The position numbers and the translations under genes were made by a program. The notes under the pieces were generated by a model that searched no databases, was not told the origin of the DNA, and worked only from the letters and a program-made list of their open reading frames with translations. A DNA stretch of 64,000 bases from an uncultured Mediterraneibacter sp. (GTDB lineage Bacteria; Bacillota; Clostridia; Lachnospirales; Lachnospiraceae): positions 1-64,000 of the forward strand of contig NZ_CAKRGI010000003.1 of assembly GCF_934330165.1 (NCBI RefSeq), read 5' to 3'. Positions 7,721 through 17,200 of the stretch are shown here, in pieces; the first letter of the stretch is position 1, and each line of letters begins with the position of its first letter.

Positions 7721-8040
7721 CTCTTACCCAGCAGATCATTACCATCGGACTCTGTATCCTCGGAACAATGACGACCCGTTTCCTTCCTTTTATCATTTTC
7801 AGTGAAAATCGAAAGACACCGGAATTTATACAATATATTGGAAAATATCTTCCTTCTGCCGTCTTTGGAATGCTCATCATCTACTGCCTGCGGAATGTAG
7901 ATATTCTTCATGGAACGCACGGACTTCCTGAAGCGGTTTCCATTCTGATAACAACACTTTTACATATATGGAAACGGAATATGTTCCTGTCCATCGCTGC
8001 CGGAACGCTATGCTATATGCTGTTACTGCATTTCTTCTGA
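7717..8040 (+). CDS. azlD: Branched-chain amino acid exporter, small subunit AzlD
   Basis: A 107-residue hydrophobic protein with the AzlD features: TRFLPFIIF near residue 25, the IGKYLPSAVFGMLIIYCLR segment, then a lysine/arginine-bounded last helix. It acts with AzlC. It starts within the azlC stop codon. The next gene starts 30 bp downstream and may be cotranscribed. Confidence 0.9.
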   Translation: MTLTQQIITIGLCILGTMTTRFLPFIIFSENRKTPEFIQYIGKYLPSAVFGMLIIYCLRNVDILHGTHGLPEAVSILITTLLHIWKRNMFLSIAAGTLCYMLLLHFF

Positions 8041-8069
8041 TTTTATTTTTGACTTTTAAGGAGGTATCT

Positions 8070-8708
8070 ATGAAAAAATTAAACTGGTTTGCAAGACCTG
8101 AAAAATTCAGGAACAGACTGATCATGGTCATACTTGGAGTTCTCATTCAGGGATTCGGGCTTTCCTGGCTGATCGAGATCCATTTCGGTACAGATCCATG
8201 TTCGGCATTTACGCAGGGAGTAATCTCCCATATCGGACTGACATTTGGAACAGCCCAGCTGCTGATCAATCTGATCCTTTTTATCATCATTTTCCTGTCC
8301 GATACAAGCCTGATCGGTTTTGGAACGATCGCAAATATGATCTTTATCGGATATATCTCCGATACCTGCAGATGGATCTACAGCAGAATCTTTCCGGCAC
8401 ATTTCTTTGAATCCATGCCGGTTCGCATCTGTATCCTGCTGCCTGCACTGATTGTATTTATTTTCGGAGCCGCCATGTATATGACTGCCGCCCTTGGCAC
8501 ATCACCATACGATGCGATTTCATTTATTCTTGCAAAGAAAGTACCGCACATTCCATTTAAATACGTCCGTATCGCATGGGATACATCTTTTCTTCTTCTG
8601 GGATGGATCGCCGGTGGAAATGTCGGTCCGGTCACATTTGCGATTGCATTTTTCCTTGGTCCGGTCATTAGCTGGGAGCAGAAAAAGCTGGCTGTATTCA
8701 TCTCCTAA
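8070..8708 (+). CDS. YczE/YyaS/YitT-like integral membrane protein
   Basis: A 212-residue membrane protein with five or so helices and the pattern typical of the YczE family: short basic N-terminus, GVLIQGFGLSWLIEIHFGTDP, then a second half repeating the same theme (AAMYMTAALGTSPYDAISF). The two halves sharing G-T-x-P-x-[AS] suggest an internal duplication. The start at 8070 is chosen because AAGGAGG stands six bases before it; the frame is open further upstream but has no ribosome site there. Function is unknown; some relatives are near antibiotic or amino-acid genes. Here it follows azlCD. Confidence 0.8.
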   Translation: MKKLNWFARPEKFRNRLIMVILGVLIQGFGLSWLIEIHFGTDPCSAFTQGVISHIGLTFGTAQLLINLILFIIIFLSDTSLIGFGTIANMIFIGYISDTCRWIYSRIFPAHFFESMPVRICILLPALIVFIFGAAMYMTAALGTSPYDAISFILAKKVPHIPFKYVRIAWDTSFLLLGWIAGGNVGPVTFAIAFFLGPVISWEQKKLAVFIS

Positions 8709-8754
8709 TACGGATTGAAAGATCCAGCGTGTCTATTTTGCGGACGCCTGACAG

Positions 8755-8818
8755 CAAAAAAAGAATCCTTTAAAGCAGTGTCTTCACTCATGACCCCGCT
8801 CTGAAGGATTCTTTTTCA
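8755..8818. terminator. bidirectional terminator
   Basis: AGAATCCTT (8762-8770) and AAGGATTCT (8804-8812) form a nine-pair stem, with T runs outside on both strands. It separates the convergent YczE-like gene and the ABC exporter operon. Confidence 0.8.
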
Positions 8819-8868
8819 TTCTTTTCTTCTTTTTTATGCAGATACTTTTTCTCTGTTCCCGGCACTTT

Positions 8869-10773
8869 TTATGCACTGATCGCATTTCCGGTATACAACT
8901 GATAATACCTGCCTTTTTCTTCGATCAGCTGTTCATGCGTTCCACGCTCTATGATTCTTCCCTGTTCCAGAACCATGATACAATCTGAGTTTCTGACAGT
9001 AGAAAGACGATGTGCGATCACAAACGTTGTCCTTCCTTTCATCAGACGATCCATACTTTCCTGAATAATCCGCTCTGTTCTCGTATCGATCGAGCTTGTC
9101 GCTTCATCCAGAATCAGAACCGGTGGATCTGCCACTGCCGCCCTTGCTATCGCAAGAAGCTGACGCTGTCCCTGACTTAAATTTGCACCGTCTCCGGTCA
9201 GTACGGTATCATATCCATCCGGAAGCCTGCGGATAAATCCGTCTGCATTGGCAAGCTTTGCTGCCGCCACGATTTCTTCATCTGTTGCATCCAGCTTTCC
9301 GAACCGGATATTTTCCCGGACTGTTCCGGTAAAAAGATGCGTATCCTGCAGAACGATCCCCAGGGAACGCCGCAGATCTGCCTTTTTGATCTTATTAATA
9401 TTGATGCCATCATAGCGGATCTTACCATCCTGGATATCATAGAACCGGTTGATCAGATTCGTAATGGTTGTCTTTCCGGCTCCGGTCGATCCGACGAATG
9501 CGATCTTCTGTCCCGGCTCAGCATATAACCTGACATCATGCAGAACGATCTTATCATCATTATATCCAAAGTCAACTCCGTCAAAGACAACATTTCCTTT
9601 CAGTTCAATATAATCCACTGAGCCATCTGCCTGATGCACGTGCTTCCATGCCCAGCGTCCGGTTCTTTCTTTACACTCTGTCAGCTTTCCATCCTCTTCT
9701 TTCGCACGTACCAAAGTGACATAACCTTCATCTACTTCCTGCTTTTCATCCAGCAGGCGGAAAATTCTTTCTGCCCCCGCCATTGCCATGACGATTGCAT
9801 TTAGCTGCATGCTGACCTGATTGATCGGCATACTGAAGCTTTTATTGAAAGTCAGAAAACTTGCCAGACCACCTAATGTAAAGCCACCGACTCCGTTCAA
9901 TGCAAGACCTCCACCGACGATCGCACATAAGACATAACTGATATTTCCAAGCTGGGCATTGATCGGTCCTAAAAAATTGGAAAAAGTATTGGCACGATCC
10001 GCACTGACAAATAAGTCATCATTCAACTTTTTAAAATCGGCTTTATTTTCTTCCTCATGGCAAAAAACTTTAACGACTTTCTGACCATTCATCATTTCCT
10101 CGATAAATCCATTGACTTTTCCCAGATTCACCTGTTGTTCCAGAAAGTATCTTCCGCTTCGTCCTGCTGACGCCTTCGTGCATAAAACCATAACTGCCAC
10201 CATAACCATCGTAACCACCGTCAGTGGGATATTCAGGATCAGCATACTGATAAAGACACTGATGATCGTAATCCCGCTGTTGATGATCTGCGGAATACTC
10301 TGACTGATCATCTGCCGCAGCGTATCGATATCATTCGTATAAACTGACATGATATCTCCATGAGCATGGGTATCAAAATATTTGATCGGCAGCGTTTCCA
10401 TATGTTCGAATAATTCATTTCTCAGATTCCGCAAAGTTCCCTGCGTCACATTGACCATGATCCGGTTATACAGATAGGTTGCCACCACACCCACTGCATA
10501 AAAGACCGCCACCCTGCCGATTGCCTGGGCTAAAGGTCCAAAATCCGGTGAATCCGTCAGAAGGAACGGAGTAATATAATCATCGATCAGATTTTTGGTA
10601 AACATCGTACCCTGTACATTTGCGATAACTCCTGTCAGGATCAGGACAAAAACCAGAATACACTGCCACAGGTAATCTTTGAATACATATTTCATCAGCC
10701 GTACAAAAAGTTTTCCCGGGTTTTCCACTTTTCCCTTTGCTCCACGGGGAGTTTTCCTCATTGTTCCTGCCAT
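8869..10773 (-). CDS. ABC exporter half-transporter, catalytically complete partner
   Basis: This 634-residue half-transporter has a six-helix ABC transmembrane domain and a C-terminal nucleotide-binding domain: Walker A GSTGAGKTT, signature LSQGQRQL, Walker B VLILDEATSS with the catalytic Glu, and a switch His in VIAHRLST. It pairs with the upstream gene, whose catalytic Glu is replaced, giving the asymmetric two-site heterodimer known from BmrCD, LmrCD and TM287/288 multidrug exporters. The start at 10773 lies one base after the stop of that gene and behind AGGTG. It would export drugs, peptides or lipids from the membrane. Regulated by the MarR gene at the head of the operon. Confidence 0.93.
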   Translation of the reverse strand: MAGTMRKTPRGAKGKVENPGKLFVRLMKYVFKDYLWQCILVFVLILTGVIANVQGTMFTKNLIDDYITPFLLTDSPDFGPLAQAIGRVAVFYAVGVVATYLYNRIMVNVTQGTLRNLRNELFEHMETLPIKYFDTHAHGDIMSVYTNDIDTLRQMISQSIPQIINSGITIISVFISMLILNIPLTVVTMVMVAVMVLCTKASAGRSGRYFLEQQVNLGKVNGFIEEMMNGQKVVKVFCHEEENKADFKKLNDDLFVSADRANTFSNFLGPINAQLGNISYVLCAIVGGGLALNGVGGFTLGGLASFLTFNKSFSMPINQVSMQLNAIVMAMAGAERIFRLLDEKQEVDEGYVTLVRAKEEDGKLTECKERTGRWAWKHVHQADGSVDYIELKGNVVFDGVDFGYNDDKIVLHDVRLYAEPGQKIAFVGSTGAGKTTITNLINRFYDIQDGKIRYDGININKIKKADLRRSLGIVLQDTHLFTGTVRENIRFGKLDATDEEIVAAAKLANADGFIRRLPDGYDTVLTGDGANLSQGQRQLLAIARAAVADPPVLILDEATSSIDTRTERIIQESMDRLMKGRTTFVIAHRLSTVRNSDCIMVLEQGRIIERGTHEQLIEEKGRYYQLYTGNAISA

Positions 10774-10774
10774 T

Positions 10775-12529
10775 TTATTCACCTGCCTTTTCATCAAAAT
10801 CACCGCCGCCCTGCGTCTGAGACTCATAAACTTCCCGGTAGATCTCGTTTGTATCCAGCAATTTTTCATGCGTTCCAAATCCATTGATCCTGCCCTCATC
10901 CATCACAATGATACGGTCTGCATCCTGCACACTGGAGACACGCTGGGCGATGATCAGCTTGGTTGTATCAGGGATCTCTTCTCTGAATGCTCTGCGGATT
11001 TTCGCATCTGTAGCTGTATCTACCGCACTGGTACTGTCATCCAGGATCAGGATCTTCGGCTTTTTCAGAATTGCCCTGGCAATACAGAGTCTCTGCTTCT
11101 GTCCACCGGATACATTATTTCCACCCTGTTCGATGTACGTCTCATATTTCTTTGGAAATCGTTCAATAAATTCATCTGCACAAGCCAGTTTACACGCTTC
11201 TATGCACTCTTCATCTGTAGCATTTTTATTTCCCCACCGCAGATTTTCCAGAATCGTGCCGGAGAAAAGAACATTCTTCTGAAGTACAACTGCTACCTGG
11301 TTTCTCAGAGATTCCATGTCATATTCTCTGACATTTCTGCCACCGACAAGAACTTCTCCCTTGGTCACATCATACAGACGGCTGACCAGATTGACCAGAC
11401 TGGTCTTTGCACTTCCTGTTCCCCCGATGATCCCGATCGTCTCCCCTGAACGGATCTTCAGATCTATATCGGTCAGAACCGGCTCTTTGCTGTCCTTTTT
11501 ATAAGCAAATTCTACATTTTTAAATTCGATTCTTCCATCTTTTACTTCAAAGACAGGATCTGCCGGATTATGAAGGTCGCTCTCTTCATTCAGTACTTCT
11601 GCAATTCTCTGCATACTGGCTGTACTCATAGAGATCATGACAAATACCATGGATAACATCATCAGACTCATCAAAATATTCATACAATATGCCAGCAGAC
11701 TCATCAGTTCCCCGGTCGTCAGCGTACTGTTTACGATCATTTTTGCTCCCAGCCAGCTGATCAGGATAATACAGGTATAAACCGTTGTCATCATCAGCGG
11801 TGCATTAAAAATAACATTTCGTTCTGCCTTTACAAAAATTCTGTAAATATTTTCACTTGCTTTCTGAAACTTACTTGTCTCCTGCTCTTCTCTTACATAA
11901 GCCTTCACGACACGGATTGCAGAGACATTCTCCTGTACCGATGCATTCAGGTCATCGTATTTCGGAAAAGCCTGCTGAAAATACGCCGTTGCATGACGGA
12001 TAATGAAGAAAAGGATCGTACCTAATATAATGACTGCAACAAGATAGATGCTTGCAAGTCTTGCATTGATTGCAAATGCCATCACCATGGCACAGATCAT
12101 ACTGGCAGGGGCACGCGTGAACATACGCAGTGTCATCATGTACGCATTCTGTACATTCGTCACATCGGTTGTCATACGGGTCACCAGTCCTGCCGTACTG
12201 AAATGATCGATATTGGCAAAAGAAAAACTCTGGATATGGTTGAACATTGCCTCACGCAGATTTTTTGCAAATCCTGCGGAAGCCTTTGCTCCAAATCTTC
12301 CACCTGCCAGTCCTGCAAATAATCCGACTGCGGCGGCAACGACCATAATACCTCCTACTTTGTAAATATGCTGCATATTTCCTGCATTGACCCCTTCATC
12401 AATGATCGATGCCATCAGGAACGGGATCAGCGTCTCCATCAGAACTTCCACGATCATAAATACAGGAGTCACTATGGAAGCCCTCTTATATTCTTTTACT
12501 TCTTTTAATAATGTCTTTAGCATGGACAT
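10775..12529 (-). CDS. ABC exporter half-transporter, degenerate-site partner
   Basis: A 584-residue half-transporter with a six-helix membrane domain (RFGAKASAGFAKNLR coupling region) and a nucleotide-binding domain: Walker A GGTGSAKTS, signature VSGGQKQR, and Walker B ILILDDSTSAVD. The residue after the Walker B Asp is Asp rather than Glu, and the switch His is Gln (IIAQRVSS), so the site built on this subunit should hydrolyse poorly. That is the known signature of the degenerate subunit in heterodimeric exporters. Its start overlaps the end of the MarR gene by 13 bases and the partner gene follows after one base, so all three are one unit. Confidence 0.93.
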   Translation of the reverse strand: MSMLKTLLKEVKEYKRASIVTPVFMIVEVLMETLIPFLMASIIDEGVNAGNMQHIYKVGGIMVVAAAVGLFAGLAGGRFGAKASAGFAKNLREAMFNHIQSFSFANIDHFSTAGLVTRMTTDVTNVQNAYMMTLRMFTRAPASMICAMVMAFAINARLASIYLVAVIILGTILFFIIRHATAYFQQAFPKYDDLNASVQENVSAIRVVKAYVREEQETSKFQKASENIYRIFVKAERNVIFNAPLMMTTVYTCIILISWLGAKMIVNSTLTTGELMSLLAYCMNILMSLMMLSMVFVMISMSTASMQRIAEVLNEESDLHNPADPVFEVKDGRIEFKNVEFAYKKDSKEPVLTDIDLKIRSGETIGIIGGTGSAKTSLVNLVSRLYDVTKGEVLVGGRNVREYDMESLRNQVAVVLQKNVLFSGTILENLRWGNKNATDEECIEACKLACADEFIERFPKKYETYIEQGGNNVSGGQKQRLCIARAILKKPKILILDDSTSAVDTATDAKIRRAFREEIPDTTKLIIAQRVSSVQDADRIIVMDEGRINGFGTHEKLLDTNEIYREVYESQTQGGGDFDEKAGE

Positions 12530-13002
12530 CCTCCTTCCCTGCTTTCTCCACTTCTGGAGTTCAGATTTTTTTCAATATTCTTTCTCAGTGTCCGGGTCGT
12601 CCGCAGAAAAATCTCCAGATCTTCCTCACTGATCCCCTCAACCATCTGATGATTCAGTTCCATGATCAGCTGCTCGATCCCTTCATGACTTTCAAGCCCC
12701 TTCTGAGTCAGCACAACCTTTTTCAGTCTTGCATCATCAGGCACAGTTTCTCTTCTGATCAGTCCTTTCTTTTCCATCAGCTGTAAAATATTGGTCACGG
12801 TAGATTTTCCAATGGAACAGTGCTTCTCTATATCCTTCTGATAGATATCCCTGTCCTGATTCTCAATCAGATATCTTATGATCCAGCCATGCATCAACGT
12901 CAGTTCATCAATTCCATTTTCCCGGACTTTTGCTTCCAGATTCCTGGAAAATACATGGTCAAGCCGACGCACTTCAAATCCATATCGACGTACATCTTCC
13001 AC
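12517..13002 (-). CDS. MarR-family transcriptional regulator
   Basis: A winged-helix repressor of the MarR type. The core DRDIYQKDIEKHCSIGKSTV then NILQLMEKKGLIRRE is the helix-turn-helix and the DDARLKKVVLT segment is the wing. I choose GTG at 13002, seven bases after GGAGG; a frame-open ATG at 13044 has no ribosome site. It heads an operon with two ABC exporter genes and has a large palindrome overlapping its transcription start, so it very likely represses its own operon and is released by an exported substrate. Ligand unknown. Confidence 0.93.
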   Translation of the reverse strand: MEDVRRYGFEVRRLDHVFSRNLEAKVRENGIDELTLMHGWIIRYLIENQDRDIYQKDIEKHCSIGKSTVTNILQLMEKKGLIRRETVPDDARLKKVVLTQKGLESHEGIEQLIMELNHQMVEGISEEDLEIFLRTTRTLRKNIEKNLNSRSGESREGGCPC

Positions 13003-13077
13003 TTTCTTGCCTCCTTTCCACAGTGCTTCTGCAGAAATTTTCACTTATTTCTGATAGATTCTTCACATCCTATAATC

Positions 13078-13122
13078 GTTCGATACAAAAACTGTTCGCC
13101 ATGGAACAGTTTTATATCGAAC
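13078..13122. promoter_or_regulatory. MarR operator palindrome
   Basis: A 20-base arm starting GTTCGATACAAAAACTG (13078-13097) is repeated in inverted form at 13104-13122 with a single one-base difference, around a six-base centre. It overlaps the predicted transcription start of the marR-ABC operon, ideal for repression. Confidence 0.85.
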
Positions 13123-13124
13123 AT

Positions 13125-13153
13125 ATTCTACGCTTTAAATTTTTGAATGTCAA
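13125..13153 (-). promoter_or_regulatory. promoter of the marR-ABC-ABC operon
   Basis: -35 TTGACA (13148-13153), 17-base spacer, -10 TAGAAT (13125-13130) on the minus strand. The transcription start would fall near 13118, in the operator. Confidence 0.8.
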
Positions 13154-13154
13154 G

Positions 13155-13188
13155 AAAAAAGAACTGCCCTTTTTCTGACAGTTCTTTT
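13155..13188 (-). terminator. terminator of the AEC transporter gene
   Basis: AGAACTG and CAGTTCT (13160-13166 / 13179-13185) form a stem followed on the minus strand by six T. The -35 of the marR promoter begins directly after the T run. Confidence 0.75.
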
Positions 13189-13251
13189 CCAGTATAAATT
13201 TCCTCTTTCCTGCTCTCAAAATCCGGATCTGTTGTATCCTGTCCGGTCTGT

Positions 13252-14196
13252 TCAGATCAATGCCAGACTTTTTAAAAGATACAGCCACCCGGTCAGGGTA
13301 AATGCACTGAACAGAGTTGTCAGCATGACGACACTGGAAGAAAGCACTCCCTCATGTCCCATATTTTTCGCCATTACAAAACTGCTCACAGTCGTCGCCG
13401 ATCCAAGCATGACCAGGATTGCGATCAGTTCTTCCCTTCGGAATCCAAGATACGCTGCAAGCGGGAGGAAAATCGCGACAAATCCGATCAGCTTGATAAA
13501 TGTTGCTGTGACAGCCGGCTTGATCTTTCCCATTGCTTTCTTAAAATCGAAAGTTGCTCCCATCGCCATCAGTCCCATCGGTGTTGCAACAGCCCCGATA
13601 CTGGACACTGCTTTATTGAGTATCAGCGGCATCGGAATCTTCAGTGCAGACCAGATCAGCCCTGCAACAATCCCGATAATGATCGGATTTGTCACGACCC
13701 CCTTTAATGTTTTCTTCCACACTTCCTTATCCAGTGCTTTTCTCTCCGGCTGGAAGAATGACAATACAACCACTGCCATCACATTATAAAGTGGAACACT
13801 TCCAATGATCATCAACGGAGCCATTCCTGCATTTCCATAAATATTCTGAATAAATGCAATTCCCAGCAGTGCCGCACTGCTCCGGTAAGATGACTGGATA
13901 AACTCTCCCTGAATCGTCCTGTCTTTCCATAAAAATGAAATACCTGACACAATCGCAATGCTGATAAATGTAACAATAAAGCAGAAGATCACAAACCGGA
14001 TATTCCATACTTCCTCAAAATCAACCGTTGCAAGGTCACTGAAAAGCAGCACCGGAAGCGGAACAAGAAAAACAAACTTATTCATCTTTTCCGCAAAATC
14101 TACATCCATCCACCCAATTTTCCGAAAAACCATTCCCAGTACCATCATGAGAAAAATAGGAACAGTCGCATTCAGACTAAAAATCAAATTTTCCAT
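13252..14196 (-). CDS. AEC-family (auxin efflux carrier) transporter
   Basis: A 314-residue membrane protein of the AEC family, with about ten hydrophobic helices in two five-helix halves. Family marks include PIFLMMVLGMVFRKIGW at the start and a central ATPMGLMAMGATFDF crossover region. Members move organic acids or amino acids such as malate; the substrate here is unknown. GGAG precedes the ATG. It follows the large ABC ATPase/permease gene after only four bases, so the two appear cotranscribed, which is unusual for this family. Confidence 0.88.
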   Translation of the reverse strand: MENLIFSLNATVPIFLMMVLGMVFRKIGWMDVDFAEKMNKFVFLVPLPVLLFSDLATVDFEEVWNIRFVIFCFIVTFISIAIVSGISFLWKDRTIQGEFIQSSYRSSAALLGIAFIQNIYGNAGMAPLMIIGSVPLYNVMAVVVLSFFQPERKALDKEVWKKTLKGVVTNPIIIGIVAGLIWSALKIPMPLILNKAVSSIGAVATPMGLMAMGATFDFKKAMGKIKPAVTATFIKLIGFVAIFLPLAAYLGFRREELIAILVMLGSATTVSSFVMAKNMGHEGVLSSSVVMLTTLFSAFTLTGWLYLLKSLALI

Positions 14197-14200
14197 TTTA

Positions 14201-17200
14201 TCACTCCGTTCTTAATGCCGTTACCGGATCACTCTTTGCTGCTTTTCTGGAAGGGATCAGGCCTCCAAGTAACGTAAGCCCGATACTTAAAAGGATCAAA
14301 ACCACTGCCGGGACAAATGGAAGTGCTGCACTGACCGCTGTTGTATCTGCCAGGTGATGGATCACCGCATTACACGGGATCAGCAGCAGAAGCGTCAGAC
14401 CAATTCCGATCAGTCCCGCACCAAAACCGATGATAAATGTCTCAGCATTAAAGACCTGCGATACATTTCCTTTGGACGCACCGATGGCACGGAGGATACC
14501 GATTTCTTTTTTTCGCTCCAGTACACTGATATACGTGATGACACCGATCATGATCGAAGAAACGACCAGTGAGATTGCCACAAATGCAATCAGAACGTAA
14601 CTGATGATATCCACAATATCTGTCACAGAAGACATCAGCGTTCCAACTACGTCCGTATACGTGATGACCTGCTCTTCTTTTCCGTCAGCCTCCATCCGAC
14701 TGTTATAATCATCCAGGATCTTGACAACCTGTTCTTTACTCTGAAAATCTTTTGGATAAATATTAATGCCGGATGGTTCAGAAAAATCAGCATAGCCAAG
14801 TTTCTGTAAATTTCCATCATAAGATGCACTCTGCTTTGATCCAAGAGATAAGAACAGCTCCGTTAAGTCTTCCTCACTTACATTCATCTGAAATGCATCC
14901 GCAAAAGCATCCGCATCAATACTGATCGCATTTCCCATCACATTCTGCAGATTCGTACCAAGCTGTGACATTGCCTGCTGCATGGAGCTTTCCATTGCTT
15001 TCGTGATCTGTCCCATCATCTGCTGCACCTGCGTTTCTACTGCCTGTGCCACAGATTCTGACATTGCCCCCATTGCCTGCTCCATATAAGAAGCCATGGC
15101 TTTGGAGAGCTGCTGCTCCAGCGAATCCATATCGACTGCTACAACCAGTCCTTCGGAAAACCTTTTCTGACCATCCTCTGTATTCAGATATTCAAGGATA
15201 TGATCTCCCATCTTTGTCGGATCCGGCAGTCCGTTTACTTTTACATAATCAAGATAACCGTTAAGCAGCTCATGTGTCAGTTTTTCAAGCTGTGCATCGC
15301 TGATCTCAAAATCCCGGTCCGACGGATAGATTTTTTCCATCCAGTCGGCAATAATCTTCTGTGCTTCTGCTGTCTGCAGATATTCTGTCAGATACTCATC
15401 CGATTTTGTGGGATCTGTATAACCATTTTTAACGAGAAACTCCTGATAACCTGACATCAGATTCCGGATCAGTTCCTGTATCTGTTCTGCACTGACCGTG
15501 ACTTCTCCATTGGCTTTTAAAATCTCTTTCAGATTATCCGAAAGGATCTTTCTTGCAGTATCCGAACGCAGATAATTTCTGAAGTCTTCCTGCAAATTGG
15601 AATAATCTGCCTCCGGATGCGTCTTTGCATACTCCTGATATCCTTCCAGCATACTGGCAGATAACTTCTGCATTCCATCCGATGAAACCTCGACTTTTAT
15701 CCCTTTTAACAGCTTTTGCAGATCCATTGCAGGCAGTCCGTCCAGATTCAGATCCAGGCTGCCACTGTCCATCATTCCTGACAGATCCAGTGCATTTCCA
15801 CCGGATGTAAAGACTCCTGAAAAATCCGATGCTGTTCCAAGTCCTGCAAGTGCAGACTCATCCATCTTAAACGCCTTCTGCAATGCTGCTTCATCTACAG
15901 TAAAAAGCGAATCTTCTGAAAAACTGCTCTCTCCGTCCTCCTCTCCGAACTTCTTATTTGTAAATACATTAACTCCCGCATCTGCAAGCTGCTGCTTTAC
16001 GATCTCACTGTCTGCCGCCTGCTCTGCCACATACCTGGTCAGTGATGCCGGATAACAGATGCCCGGATTCAGGGAAGAGGCTGCTGCTCCTTCCCTGGGC
16101 TGTACTACACCGACGATCCGAAGCGTCTCACCATTTTCTACCAGTTTCTTCATATAAGAAGCATTATCTGTTTTATCCTTCCAGACCTTATACTGACTGT
16201 CATATTCATAAAAATCAGAACTGTTCACCAGTTTAAACGTCGTTCCCACGATCTGATCGTAACTGTAATCCTGAAAATCGGATGGTACATCAATCGTCTC
16301 TTCATTCATAAACTGCCGGATCATCTCATCCAGCTCCAGCGGATCTCTCAGTCCCAGCGTATATGCCACAAAATCACTGATACTTCCATTAGAGGAAAGC
16401 ACCAGGACACACTCATTATATTTTTCCGGCCATTTTCCTGCTTTCACATCATACTGACTTTCGTAGAGACTTCTGGTTTCAGGCATCTCAAAAAATACAT
16501 CCGTACTCATCATAGATGACATGATACTGTTGGAACTGCTCGATGATCCAAGTCCCAGAGAAGAAAAAGACTGATCCGGATGTACCTGTCGGACACCATC
16601 CTTCTCCTCTTTAAAGATCTGAGGCGTTACACTATAGGAATATTCCACGGCATTCGTATACTTTTCAATTCCGCTTTTTCCCTCATCAAGATATTCTTTT
16701 AAAGATTTCAGGTCATTGGAATCCATCGTCGAAAACATATTGGTTACCAGTTGCATGACTTTGACTTTTCCATCCTCATTGTCTGCCGTATCCTTTTCAT
16801 CATCGGCTGCCATCTCAGATGCATTTCCGACCATCATGGAAGTGATGTCAAATCCGGTACTCTGAATCTGTAAAGGATACTCTGACAGAGTCTCTTCTTC
16901 CACATTCTGAATGTATTCATTGACTCCATTGGACAGGGAAAGGATCAGGGCAATCCCGATGATTCCGATGGAACCCGCAAAAGCGGTCAGAAGCGTCCTT
17001 GCTTTTTTGGTCTTCAGATTGTTAAAACTCAGTGCCAGTGCCGTCAGAAATGACATCGACGACTTTCCCATATTTTTATGCTGTGGTGGTTCTGCCTGCG
17101 TTTCATCCACTTCATATGGATCCGTATCGGAACGGATCTTCCCGTCACGCAGGGTCACGATCCTGGTAGCATACTGTTCTGCCAGTTCCGGGTTGTGCGT

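Noticed and set aside
8070..8708. Upstream ATG at 7968 for the YczE-like gene.
   Set aside because: It overlaps azlD, lacks a ribosome site, and the site at 8061 fixes the start at 8070.
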